NCBI GenBank assembly: GCA_903929755.1
Contig: CAIYVZ010000160.1
Span: 86,650 to 150,649, forward strand
Length of the DNA: 64,000 bases
DNA from: an uncultured Acidobacteriia bacterium
GTDB lineage: Bacteria > Acidobacteriota > Terriglobia > Bryobacterales > Bryobacteraceae
Direction: 5' to 3'
Made by a program: the position numbers and the translations under genes. Shown here piece after piece: positions 26,947-36,300 of the stretch. The notes under the pieces are model-generated. The model had not been told where the DNA came from. It saw only the letters and a program-made list of their open reading frames with translations, and searched no databases. How positions within the stretch are numbered: the first letter of the stretch is position 1; each line of letters begins with the position of its first letter.

Positions 26947-27789
26947 ATGACTCCAACCGGCACGTATCTGCGCATCGGGTTCCTGCTCCTCCTCCCCTGC
27001 CTGGCCCCCGCGCAACTCGCGCCACCGAACCCTGCCGGCCTCCGCATGGGCCACGTCCACCTCAACGTCACCAGCATCCCCGCCCAGCGCAAATTCTGGC
27101 TCGATCAGTTCGACGCCAAACCCTTCAACCACAAGGGCCTCGAAGGCGTCATCGTCCCAGGCATGATGATCCTCTTCACCCAACAAGCCCCCACCCAAGG
27201 CAGCGAAGGCACCGTCCTCGACCACTTCGGCTTCAAAGTTCGCAGCCGGGACGAAATGGTCAAATCCGCCCTCGCCGCCGGCTTCAGCGTCCCCCGCGTT
27301 TTCACGGGCTCCGAAGGTTTCCCCAATGCCTATATCACCGGTCCCGACGGCGTCAAAGTCGAACTCCAGGAAGAAGCCGCACAAACCCTCCGGGCCGTAA
27401 TCCAGCACTTCCACTACCTGCTGCCCGACCCCTTAAAACTCCGCAACTGGTATGTGGACCAATTCTCCCTTCTGCCCTCTACCCGGGGCCCCTACAACAG
27501 CGCCGACATCCCCGGCGTCAACCTCACCTTCGCCCCCAACCGAAACCCCGTCGGAGTCAGCATGAAGGGAGGCATCCTCGACCACATAGGCTTCGAAGTC
27601 ACCAACCTGGAAGCTTTCTGTAAGAAACTCCAGGCCGCCGGTATCAAACTCGACATCCCGTATCACCACGACCCCGCCCTCGGCCTCGCCAGCGCCTTCC
27701 TGACCGACCCCGCCGGAGTCTACATAGAACTCACCGAAGGCCTCGCGCCGCCAGCCTTACCATCCCCCACCCTGCCCCAGCTGAAATAG
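26947..27789 (+). CDS. Secreted VOC (glyoxalase/dioxygenase superfamily) protein
   Basis: 280 residues from the ATG at 26947, preceded by AGGGAG. A signal peptide (hydrophobic run ending C-L-A-P-A-Q) is followed by two VOC half-domains: M-G-H-V-H-L-N-V onward with V-L-D-H-F-G-F-K-V, and a second with I-L-D-H-I-G-F-E-V and Y-I-E-L-T-E-G. These bear the usual His/Glu metal-binding pattern. Substrate unknown; an exported VOC protein is somewhat unusual. Confidence 0.82.
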   Translation: MTPTGTYLRIGFLLLLPCLAPAQLAPPNPAGLRMGHVHLNVTSIPAQRKFWLDQFDAKPFNHKGLEGVIVPGMMILFTQQAPTQGSEGTVLDHFGFKVRSRDEMVKSALAAGFSVPRVFTGSEGFPNAYITGPDGVKVELQEEAAQTLRAVIQHFHYLLPDPLKLRNWYVDQFSLLPSTRGPYNSADIPGVNLTFAPNRNPVGVSMKGGILDHIGFEVTNLEAFCKKLQAAGIKLDIPYHHDPALGLASAFLTDPAGVYIELTEGLAPPALPSPTLPQLK

Positions 27790-27827
27790 AGCCCTCCGCC
27801 TCCGCACCGAACTGTCCAGCACAGTAC

Positions 27828-28027
27828 TCAAGGCCGACCCACGTCCCGCTCTGCCTTCATCTCAGTCCAGTCGAACGTCTCCGCCCCGAGTGTTTTCGCT
27901 CCATCCCGAATCCGATCTGCGGCAGCCTGCGACCGCGCCCGGTCGACCGCCCCTGCATTCGCCACAAGGCGCGCTCAAGCAACGCGCCAAGCGTGTTCTT
28001 CGCTTCGAATGCCCCAACTTCCAGCAC
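27828..28027 (-). pseudogene. Decayed Phd/YefM-type antitoxin gene
   Basis: A GTG start at 28027 after a strong AAAGGAG site gives L-E-V-G-A-F-E-A-K-N-T-L-G-A-L-L-E-R-A, the N terminus of Phd/YefM antitoxins. The frame is then lost. The expected C-terminal part (A-V-D-R-A-R-S-Q-A-A-A-D-R-I-R, later F-D-W-T-E-M-K-A-E-R-D) continues in another frame to a stop at 27828. The missing middle (the usual G-x-x-V-x-I-T-R-x-G-K-P-V-A-R part) implies an internal deletion of about 50-60 bp. No toxin gene follows. Confidence 0.7.
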
Positions 28028-28127
28028 AGGATCTCCTTTAAGCCAGCTTAAGCCAGCTTCTCAGAGGCGGAACTCCTCAGCACGCCGCCCCCCCACCCCA
28101 CCCCACCTGAAATAATGAACCAGAATC

Positions 28128-31100
28128 ATGTGGATTGTCCGTCTAGCTCTTGGCCGCCCCTATACCTTCGTCGTAATGGCCATCCTCATCGCCATCCTCG
28201 GCGGTACCGCCATCACCACCATGCCCGTCGATATCTTCCCCTATATCGACATCCCCATCGTCTCTGTCCTCTGGGTTTACAACGGCCTCTCCCCCGAGGA
28301 AATGGAAAAACGCGTCGTCACCAACTTCGAACGCTCCATCACCTCCAACGTCAATGACATCGAGCACATCGAGTCCCAGGCCTACAACGGCTACGCCGTC
28401 ATCCGCATCTTCTTCCACCCCAACGTAAAAATCGACATGGCCGTGGCCCAAACCACCGCCACCATGCAAACCTCCCTCCGCCAGATGCCCCCGGGCATGT
28501 TCCCCGCCAACATCCTCAAATACGACGCCGCCTCCGTCCCCATCCTCCAGCTCGGCCTCTCCTCCAAAACCCTCAAGGAACAGGAAATTTTCGACATCGC
28601 CAACTCCTTCATCCGTACCCCCCTCGGTACCGTGCAGGGAGCCTCCGTCTCCTACCCCCTCGGCGGCAAACAACGCTCCGTCATGGTCGACCTCAATCAG
28701 GACGAGCTCTTCGCCCGGCAGCTCTCCCCCATCGATGTCTCCAACGCCCTCAACCTCCAGAACCTCATCCTCCCCGCCGGTACCGCCAAAATGGCGAAGA
28801 CCGAATACCAGGTCCGCGTCAACTCCAGCCCCATCGCCCTCGCTGACCTCAACCTCCTCCCCATCAAAACCGTCAACGGCGCCACCGTCTTTATGAAGGA
28901 TGTCGCCCAGGTCCGCGACGGCTTCTCCCCGCAAAACAACATCGTCCGCACCAACGGCTCCCGCGGCGTCCTCATCACCATCACCCGCTCCGGCCAGGCC
29001 TCCACGCTCTCCATCGTGAACGCCGTTAAAGCCGCCCTCCCCCGCATCCTGTCCACCGTCCCCCCGGAACTAAAAGTCACCGCCCTCGCTGACCAGTCCA
29101 TCTTCGTCCGCTCCGCCATCGAAGGCGTCGTCCGCGAAGCCGTCATCGCCGCCATCCTCACCGGCCTCATGATCCTGCTCTTCCTCGGATCCTGGCGCAG
29201 TACCCTCATCGTCTGCATCTCCATCCCGCTCTCCATCCTCGTCTCGCTCTGCATCATGAGCCTCCTCGGCATGACCATCAACGTCATGACCCTCGGCGGT
29301 CTCGCCCTCGCCGTCGGCATCTTAGTCGATGACGCCACCGTCGAAATCGAGAACACCCACCGCAACATCGCCATGGGCAAACCTCTCGTCCGCGCCGTCC
29401 TCGACGGAGCCCAGCAGATCGCAGTCCCCACCCTCGTGGCGACCATGTCCATCTGCATCGTCTTCGTCCCCGTCCTCCTCTTAACCGGCACCGCCAGCTA
29501 CCTCTTCACGCCCCTCGCCCTGGCCGTAGTCTTCGCCATGGCGGCCTCCTACTTCCTCTCCCGAACCCTCGTGCCCACCATGATGTCCTACCTGCTGGGC
29601 AGCGAAATGGCCATGCACAGACAAGGCGCGAATTTATCACAGGAGAGCCGCAAAAGCCTGCTCTCAAAAGTCCACCAGCTTTTCAATCGAGCTTTCGAGA
29701 AACTCCGCTACATCTACATGGGCCTGCTCCACTGGTCCCTCTACCACCGCGGCCGCGTCGTCCTCGCCTTCATGGCGTTTTCGATAGCCTCTCTCGGCCT
29801 CGCCTCCCTCATCGGCCAGGACTTCTTCCCCGCCGTCGATTCCGGCCAGCTGCGCCTCCACGCCCGCTGCGCCCCCGGCACCCGCATCGAAGAAACCGAA
29901 GCCCGCTTCGTCGCCCTCGAAAACGAAATCCGCTCCATCATCCCCCCCGCCGAAGTCGACATGCTCATCGATAACATCGGCATCCCCAACTCCTGGCCCA
30001 TCATCGCCCAGGGCGACAACCCCACCATCTCCGCAGCCGACGGCGAAATCCTCATCTCGCTCAACAAGGAAAAGCACGGCTCCACCCGCGACTACGAAGT
30101 CCTCCTCCGCAAGCGCCTCCGCCAGGACTTCCCCGACATGAGCTTCTTCTTCCAGCCCGCCGACATCACCAGCCAGATCGTCAACTTCGGCATCCCCGCC
30201 CCAATCGATCTCCAGATCGTCGGCCGCAACGTCGAGGCCAACTATAAGGTCGCCACCCGCCTCGCCGAGCGCATCAGCCACATCCCCGGAGCCGCCGACG
30301 TCCACGTCCACCAGGTCGTCGCCCAGCCTGAAATCCGCGTCAATGTCGATCGGGCCAAAGCCAACCAGGTCGGCCTCACCCAGCGCGACGTTACCAGCAG
30401 CATGCTCATCGCCCTCAGCGGCAACTCCGGCATCGCGCCCAGCTACTGGATGAACTGGGCCAATGGCGTGAACTACAACGTCGGCGTCATGACCCCGCAA
30501 TACAAAATCGATTCCATGGACGCGCTCCTCCGCACCCCCGTCTCCGCTGCCACCAACCAGGTTCTTGCAGCAGGCGTAAACTCCCCCGTCTCCGCCGCCC
30601 CCAGCGCCAGTACCCAGGCCTACGGCAGCGCCGGAACCGCCATCGGAACCACCCAGCTTCTGTCAAATCTCGCCAGCACCGGTCGCGCTCACACGCCCGT
30701 CATCATCAACCACTACAACGTCTGGCCCGTCTTCGACGTTTACGCCAACGTGGACCGCCGCGACCTCGGTGGTCTCGGTGCCGATGTCCGCAAAATCATG
30801 GCCGAAGAAGAACCCAAACTCCCGCGCGGCACCACTTTCAATCTCCGCGGCCAGGTCGAGACCATGCAGTCTTCCTTCGCCCGCCTCACCCTCGGCATGA
30901 TCTTCGCCGTCGCCCTCGTCTACTTACTCATCACCGTCAACTTTCAGTCCTGGGTCGATCCCTTCATCATCCTGATGGCCCTCCCCGGAGCCATGGCCGG
31001 TATCTTGTGGATGCTCTTCCTCACCCACACCACGCTCTCCGTCCCGTCGCTGATGGGCTCCATCATGTGTATCGGAGTCGCCACCGCCAACTCCATCCTG

Positions 31101-31424
31101 ATGGTCACGTTCGCCAACGACGAACGACCCCACCAGCCTGACGCTCGCGAAGCCATGTTATCCGCCGGTTTCGCCCGCATGCGCCCCGTCCTCATGACCG
31201 CCACCGCCATGATCCTCGGCATGCTCCCCATGGCCCTCGGCCTCGGCGAAGGCGGCGAGCAAAACGCGCCCCTCGGTCGCGCCGTCATCGGTGGCCTCCT
31301 CATGGCCACTGTTACCACCCTTTTCGTCGTGCCCATCATCTACACTTACTTGCGAACCAAGCCCCCCATCGACCACCAGCACTTACTCGAACAAAGAGAA
31401 CAGGAGGCCGACTATGCAGGATAA
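28128..31424 (+). CDS. RND-family efflux transporter permease
   Basis: 1098 residues, the family's usual length. Inner-membrane proton-driven pump subunit. The N terminus M-W-I-V-R-L-A-L-x-R-P, the large periplasmic loops, and the proton-relay pair D401-D402 in G-I-L-V-D-D-A-T-V-E-I-E-N are present. Two sets of transmembrane helices flank two porter domains (roughly 40-335 and 565-880). An insertion rich in Ala/Ser/Thr in the second loop (about residue 820) is unusual. Substrate unpredictable. It overlaps the adaptor gene by 11 nt; order is permease then adaptor, the reverse of most operons, and no outer-membrane channel gene is next to them. Confidence 0.95.
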   Translation: MWIVRLALGRPYTFVVMAILIAILGGTAITTMPVDIFPYIDIPIVSVLWVYNGLSPEEMEKRVVTNFERSITSNVNDIEHIESQAYNGYAVIRIFFHPNVKIDMAVAQTTATMQTSLRQMPPGMFPANILKYDAASVPILQLGLSSKTLKEQEIFDIANSFIRTPLGTVQGASVSYPLGGKQRSVMVDLNQDELFARQLSPIDVSNALNLQNLILPAGTAKMAKTEYQVRVNSSPIALADLNLLPIKTVNGATVFMKDVAQVRDGFSPQNNIVRTNGSRGVLITITRSGQASTLSIVNAVKAALPRILSTVPPELKVTALADQSIFVRSAIEGVVREAVIAAILTGLMILLFLGSWRSTLIVCISIPLSILVSLCIMSLLGMTINVMTLGGLALAVGILVDDATVEIENTHRNIAMGKPLVRAVLDGAQQIAVPTLVATMSICIVFVPVLLLTGTASYLFTPLALAVVFAMAASYFLSRTLVPTMMSYLLGSEMAMHRQGANLSQESRKSLLSKVHQLFNRAFEKLRYIYMGLLHWSLYHRGRVVLAFMAFSIASLGLASLIGQDFFPAVDSGQLRLHARCAPGTRIEETEARFVALENEIRSIIPPAEVDMLIDNIGIPNSWPIIAQGDNPTISAADGEILISLNKEKHGSTRDYEVLLRKRLRQDFPDMSFFFQPADITSQIVNFGIPAPIDLQIVGRNVEANYKVATRLAERISHIPGAADVHVHQVVAQPEIRVNVDRAKANQVGLTQRDVTSSMLIALSGNSGIAPSYWMNWANGVNYNVGVMTPQYKIDSMDALLRTPVSAATNQVLAAGVNSPVSAAPSASTQAYGSAGTAIGTTQLLSNLASTGRAHTPVIINHYNVWPVFDVYANVDRRDLGGLGADVRKIMAEEEPKLPRGTTFNLRGQVETMQSSFARLTLGMIFAVALVYLLITVNFQSWVDPFIILMALPGAMAGILWMLFLTHTTLSVPSLMGSIMCIGVATANSILMVTFANDERPHQPDAREAMLSAGFARMRPVLMTATAMILGMLPMALGLGEGGEQNAPLGRAVIGGLLMATVTTLFVVPIIYTYLRTKPPIDHQHLLEQREQEADYAG

Positions 31425-32670
31425 TCAGACCCCAAACACCTATTGGAAGCCCTCCTCCCTGTCCATCTGGGTCATCTTCTTAGCCCTGACCATCATCATC
31501 GTTGTCGCCTTCGTCGCCGGCTATCTCCCCAATCAGGAGCGCCGCCAGGTCATAGCCGCGGAAGCGAAAGCGGGTCTGCACGCCGCGCCCAGAGTCGAGA
31601 CCATCGTGGTCGCCCGTTCTGACCGTAAGTCCGGCCTCACCCTCCCCGGCAACATCCAGCCCATCGCCGAAGCCCCCATCCTCGCCCGCGCCGACGGCTA
31701 CATCAAAAAGCGCCTTGTCGACATCGGAGACCGCGTCAAAGCCGGTCAGCCCGTTGCCGAACTCGAAGCCCCCGAACTCGCTGACCAGATCACGCAGGCC
31801 AAAGCCGTAGCTCAGCAAGCCCAGGCCGCCATCGATCAGGCGCAGGCCAACTACCAGCAGGGCAAGACAGAAATGGAGTTGACCCGGCTAACCGCCGATC
31901 GCTACAAAGCTCTGGTATCGAAAGGTGCCGTCTCCCGTCAGGACGACGACCAGGCCCAAGCCCAATACCAGGCGAAACTGGCCGCCGTTCAGGCTCTCGA
32001 CAAAGGCATCAACGTGCAGCGCGCCAACCTCGCCGCAGCCCAGTCCAGCGTTGCCCGCCTCGAAAAACTCCTCGGCTACCAGATCGTCCGTGCCCCCTTC
32101 GACGGAGTCATCACCCAACGCAACATAGACGCCGGAGCCCTGGTCACCACCGGAACCACCCTCTTATTCCGCATCGCCCAAACCAACACGCTGCGGACTT
32201 ATCTCAACGTTCCCCAAAACTTCGCCAACTCCGTGAAACCGGGCCAGGAAGCGATCCTCACCGTCTCCAACCTCCCCGGCCGCAAATTCAAAGGCAAGGT
32301 CGCCCGAACCACTAACTCCCTCGACCCCGCCAGCCGAACCCTCCTGGTCGAAGTCCAGCTCCCCAACGCCAACAACGAACTCATGCCCGGAATGTACGCC
32401 GACGTCGAACTCTCCAGCATCAAAGCCGACCCGCCCCTCGTAGTCCCCAGCGAAGCCCTAATCGTAAGAGCCGACGGAACCCAGGTAGCCGTAGTCCGCC
32501 CCGACAAAACCGTCCACCTCCAGAAAATCACCGCTGGAAGAGACTACGGAGACCGCCTCGAAGTCCTCACCGGCTTAGACGAAGGCGACACCCTGATCGC
32601 CAACCCCGGAGACGTCAGCGAAGGCCTGAAAGTAGACCCCGTCCTCGCCGCCGTCCCCGCGAAACCCTGA
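31414..32670 (+). CDS. RND efflux periplasmic adaptor (MFP/HlyD type)
   Basis: 418 residues from the ATG at 31414, after CAGGAGG and inside the permease 3' end. A single N-terminal membrane anchor (about 17-37) is followed by the biotinyl-lipoyl half-motif (A-D-G-Y-I-K-K-R-L-V-D-I-G-D-R-V-K-A-G-Q), a coiled-coil hairpin rich in Gln/Ala, the second lipoyl half (Y-Q-I-V-R-A-P-F-D-G-V-I-T) and a beta-barrel. Links the permease to an outer-membrane channel encoded elsewhere. Confidence 0.94.
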   Translation: MQDNQTPNTYWKPSSLSIWVIFLALTIIIVVAFVAGYLPNQERRQVIAAEAKAGLHAAPRVETIVVARSDRKSGLTLPGNIQPIAEAPILARADGYIKKRLVDIGDRVKAGQPVAELEAPELADQITQAKAVAQQAQAAIDQAQANYQQGKTEMELTRLTADRYKALVSKGAVSRQDDDQAQAQYQAKLAAVQALDKGINVQRANLAAAQSSVARLEKLLGYQIVRAPFDGVITQRNIDAGALVTTGTTLLFRIAQTNTLRTYLNVPQNFANSVKPGQEAILTVSNLPGRKFKGKVARTTNSLDPASRTLLVEVQLPNANNELMPGMYADVELSSIKADPPLVVPSEALIVRADGTQVAVVRPDKTVHLQKITAGRDYGDRLEVLTGLDEGDTLIANPGDVSEGLKVDPVLAAVPAKP

Positions 32671-32681
32671 GATCCGGCGGC

Positions 32682-32921
32682 TTATTTTGCTGCTGTTGCC
32701 TTCGGATCTCCAGGCTCCCACTGGATCACCGGTTGACGTTTCTGAACCGCGCAATCCCGCAGAAACAAATTGATCAGGTTCTGATACGGCATTCCCATCT
32801 CAACCGCCAGGCCCTTGAAATAATCCACCGAAGCAACGTCCAGCCGAATCGTCACCTGACGCTTCAGCTTGCTCGCGTAAGGGTTCTTGCGCGATGTCGA
32901 AAAATCGTACTCTTTTCTCAT
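32682..32921 (-). CDS. brnA: BrnA-type antitoxin
   Basis: 79 residues starting M-R-K-E-Y-D-F-S at 32921, an ATG that overlaps the toxin stop as ATGA. K-R-Q-V-T-I-R-L-D ... V-D-Y-F-K-G-L-A-V-E-M-G-M-P-Y-Q-N-L-I-N is the CopG-like ribbon-helix-helix typical of BrnA. It should neutralise BrnT and repress the operon. Confidence 0.88.
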   Translation of the reverse strand: MRKEYDFSTSRKNPYASKLKRQVTIRLDVASVDYFKGLAVEMGMPYQNLINLFLRDCAVQKRQPVIQWEPGDPKATAAK

Positions 32922-33208
32922 CGAAATCTCCAGTAATCCGCTTCTTCTGTGGGCGTGGCACGCCTGGCCGAAATCAGGCGGATCATCGTGTCGTCCTGGC
33001 GGTAGCAGTGGCTTACGATCAGGCACCGCGCCTCGAAGCTATATCCCAGCAACACAAACCGCTCTTCATCCTCCGAATGGTCCGGGTCGTCGAGCAATCG
33101 AGCATGCTCGTCCAGAAAAGCGGTCTGCGCTTCGGGGAACGATACGCCGTGCTTCGTGATGTTAGCCCGAGCTTTTTTCGGGTCCCAGGCAAAGGCGATA
33201 TTGCCCAT
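32918..33208 (-). CDS. brnT: BrnT-type ribonuclease toxin
   Basis: 96 residues, typical length. F-A-W-D-P-K-K-A-R-A-N-I-T-K-H-G-V-S-F-P and the later R-L-I-S-A-R-R-A-T-P-x-E are BrnT hallmarks; the family has a RelE-like fold and cleaves RNA. Toxin gene first, antitoxin second, as in known brnTA operons. Confidence 0.92.
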   Translation of the reverse strand: MGNIAFAWDPKKARANITKHGVSFPEAQTAFLDEHARLLDDPDHSEDEERFVLLGYSFEARCLIVSHCYRQDDTMIRLISARRATPTEEADYWRFR

Positions 33209-33368
33209 AGCATTATGTTAGCAATACGTCAACCTTGTCTCTGAGGCCCCGCAACAGGTCGATGGCTTCCACCCGCAATCCACGTCTGGATGCAGGCATT
33301 GGCCTACTGGTACTAAAGTCCGATCACAATCGTGATACCCTTAAAATGCAACACAGGAGCCTGAAGTT

Positions 33369-36300
33369 TTGCTGCTCTCAAATCAGCGCCCAATCAAGAA
33401 TCCACCTTCCGAAATGCCCCGGGGAACCTCTGAACTGATTCCTATAGTGGGGGTCGGTTTCTCCTCGGATAGTCTCCACGCTCTTAAGCAACTCCTCGCA
33501 GCCCTGCCACCTAATACCGGCTTCGCCTTCGTCTGCGTTCCGTGCCTCGAATCCGATCACCCCGGCATTCTCGCTCAGATCCTCTCGCACGAGACGACCA
33601 TGCCCGTCCTCGAAGCCTCCGATGGTCTCTTCGTAAACGCCAATCACGTCTACGTCATCCCCGCGGCCCTCATCCTCGCCAACGGAGTCCTCTGCCGGGC
33701 CCAGCGCAGCTTAACCGCCGGGCTCCAGATGCCAATTGACCACTTTTTCAGCTCCCTCGCCGATCATTCAGGCAGCGAGGCTGTTGGCGTCGTCCTTTCC
33801 GGCGTCGGTTCCGATGGCTCCGCCGGTGTTCGCGCCATCCATGCCATCGGTGGTTTCACCCTCGCGCAGGACGTGGCCACCCGCTTTCCCGCGATGCCCC
33901 ATGCCGCCCTCGACGCCGACTGCGTGGACTGTGTTCTTTCCCCCGAGGGCATCGCCGCCGAGTTGGCTCGGATCGCGCCACTCCCGAATTGTGAGCCCCG
34001 GCCCGGTCTGCTGCCGGATCTCTCCCACGCAGACGAAGCAGCTCAGTTTGCTTCCATTTTCGCCATCGTCCTCGAAGCGACCTCCATCAATTTGTCGTTC
34101 TACCGGGAACAGTCTGTCCGTCGCCGCATTCTAAGAAGAATGGCCTTGCACAACCTTGCTTCCCTTGAGGCATATGCTGACCTCCTCCGGCAAGATCCCA
34201 CTGAGCTGGCCGCACTTCATGGTGATTTACTCATCCGTGTGACCCGTTTCTTTCGCGATCCGGGCACATTTGCCGCGTTGAACCATTCCATCCTTCCTGC
34301 CTTGTTTCGCGCCAGGCCCTTCGGCAAGACCCTTCGCATCTGGTCTGCGGGCTGTGCCACCGGAGAAGAGGCGTTCTCCCTTGCCATCCTGTTTCAGGAA
34401 TACATGGCCGAAAAGGGGACAGCATTCACCCTGCAGGTCTTCGCTTCAGACCTCAGCGTTTCAGCCATAGAAACCGCCCGGGCCGCCCGGTACCCCGATA
34501 CCATCGCGGAAGACGTTTCTCCCGAGAGACTCAAACGCTTCTTTACCAAAACCGACGAAGGATACCAGGTCAACCGCGAAATTCGCAAAACCTGTTTTTT
34601 CGTTCCCCATGACCTCATCTCGGATCCGCCGTTCCTGAATATCGACCTCGTTAGTTGTCGCAACGTCCTCATCTATATTGGCTCCGTACAACAGGAAATT
34701 CTACGAACTTTTAACCACGCCCTCAAGCCCTCCGGCATCCTTCTTCTTGGCTCCGCGGAAGCCTCCCCGCCCGAGTCACTGTTTACTCTCCATGATCACG
34801 AGCATGGCTTCTATAAGCCGCGCGGAGTGGTGCCAAAACCCCTCCATTTCTATGCCCGCAGCTTGCAGCGCGAGTCGTTCTCCGTTGTTGCCGACGGCGA
34901 TAAGGCACCGCTGTCGGTTTCTGTGCCAACGCCTCGTGATCAGGTGGATCGCATTCTGCTCAATCGCTACAATCCTGCCGGTGTCGTCATCGACGCAGAC
35001 TTGCAAATCGTTGAAATTCGCGGTAATGCCGCCCGATATCTGGCCCTGCAATCCGGCGCGGTTACTTTGCGTTTCGCCCGCCTCATCCCGGATGTCGGTT
35101 TATTCCTTGAAGTCGAACTCCTTCTTCGAAAAGCTCGTCTCACCGGGGAATCCGCACGCCGTGAGGGCTTCTACTCTGAGCGCGACGGAACGTTCCTGAA
35201 TCTCGAAGCCATTCCCCTCGACTCCACGAAACGCCTGGTCCTGGTTTTGTTTGAACCGGCTGAGCCCCCTCCCGTCGAAGTCCTGCAATCCGCCAGCTCC
35301 CCCACTGCGGTCAGCTTTCACGCGCACCAGGTCGTCCGCCTCAAAAAACAACTCGAAGATCTGCGCCTGCGCCTCCTCCAGGCGCTTGAAGAGAACCAGT
35401 TATCCCTCGAGAAGAGTCAGGTCAGCACCGAAGATGCCTTGTCTTCCCGGGAGGAATTGCTCAGTTTCAACGTGGAACTCGAAACAGCCAAAGAAGAACT
35501 CCAGTTCAGCAATCAAGAACTACTCTCGGTAAACCATGAATTACGGGTCAAGAATACGTCGATGCAGCTTGCTCGGGATGTTGCCGTCGCCGTCGTCGAA
35601 ACTATTCCAAGACCTCTTGTCGTCCTCGAACCCGATCTTCGTATCCGCACCGCCAATAGACTGTTTTGTCAGCAGTTGCAACTCTCGCAGATGGATTTGG
35701 CCGGCCAGTTGATCTATTCGCTCTCCCTCGGCAGTTGGAACATTCCAGGTCTTCGCACCGCTCTCGATAGCCTTCTTTTGGGCGCCACTTCATTCCCCGA
35801 GTTTGAAGTCGAGCAGGACTTTCCCGGCCTGGGGCACAGGACTCTCCGGATTGGTGGCGGGCGCGTCATGTTATCCAACATGATCGTCCTCTCTGTCGAT
35901 GACGTCACCCAGGCAAGAGTCGCTCGTCAACTCCTCCGGGAAGCCGAAGATCGTCTGCGCCAGAGCCAGAAAATGGAGGCCCTCGGACGGCTCGCCGGTG
36001 GCGTCGCTCACGAATTTAACAATCTCCTCACCGTCATCCTCAGCTCCAGCGGGCTGCTGCAGGAAAGCCTGCCCGCCGACGACACAGCCCAACTCCCCCT
36101 GTCCCAAATCGGCCAGGCCGCCGAGACCGCCGCTTCTCTTACCCAACAGTTATTGTCTTTCAGTCGCCAGCAGGTAATTCATCCCGAAGTCCTCCTCCTG
36201 AACTCCATCCTTGCCGATTCCGATGTCATGCTCCGGCGTCTTATGGGCGAGCGAATAACCGTCGTCGCCAAATATGCGCCGGATCTCTGGTCCACTATCG

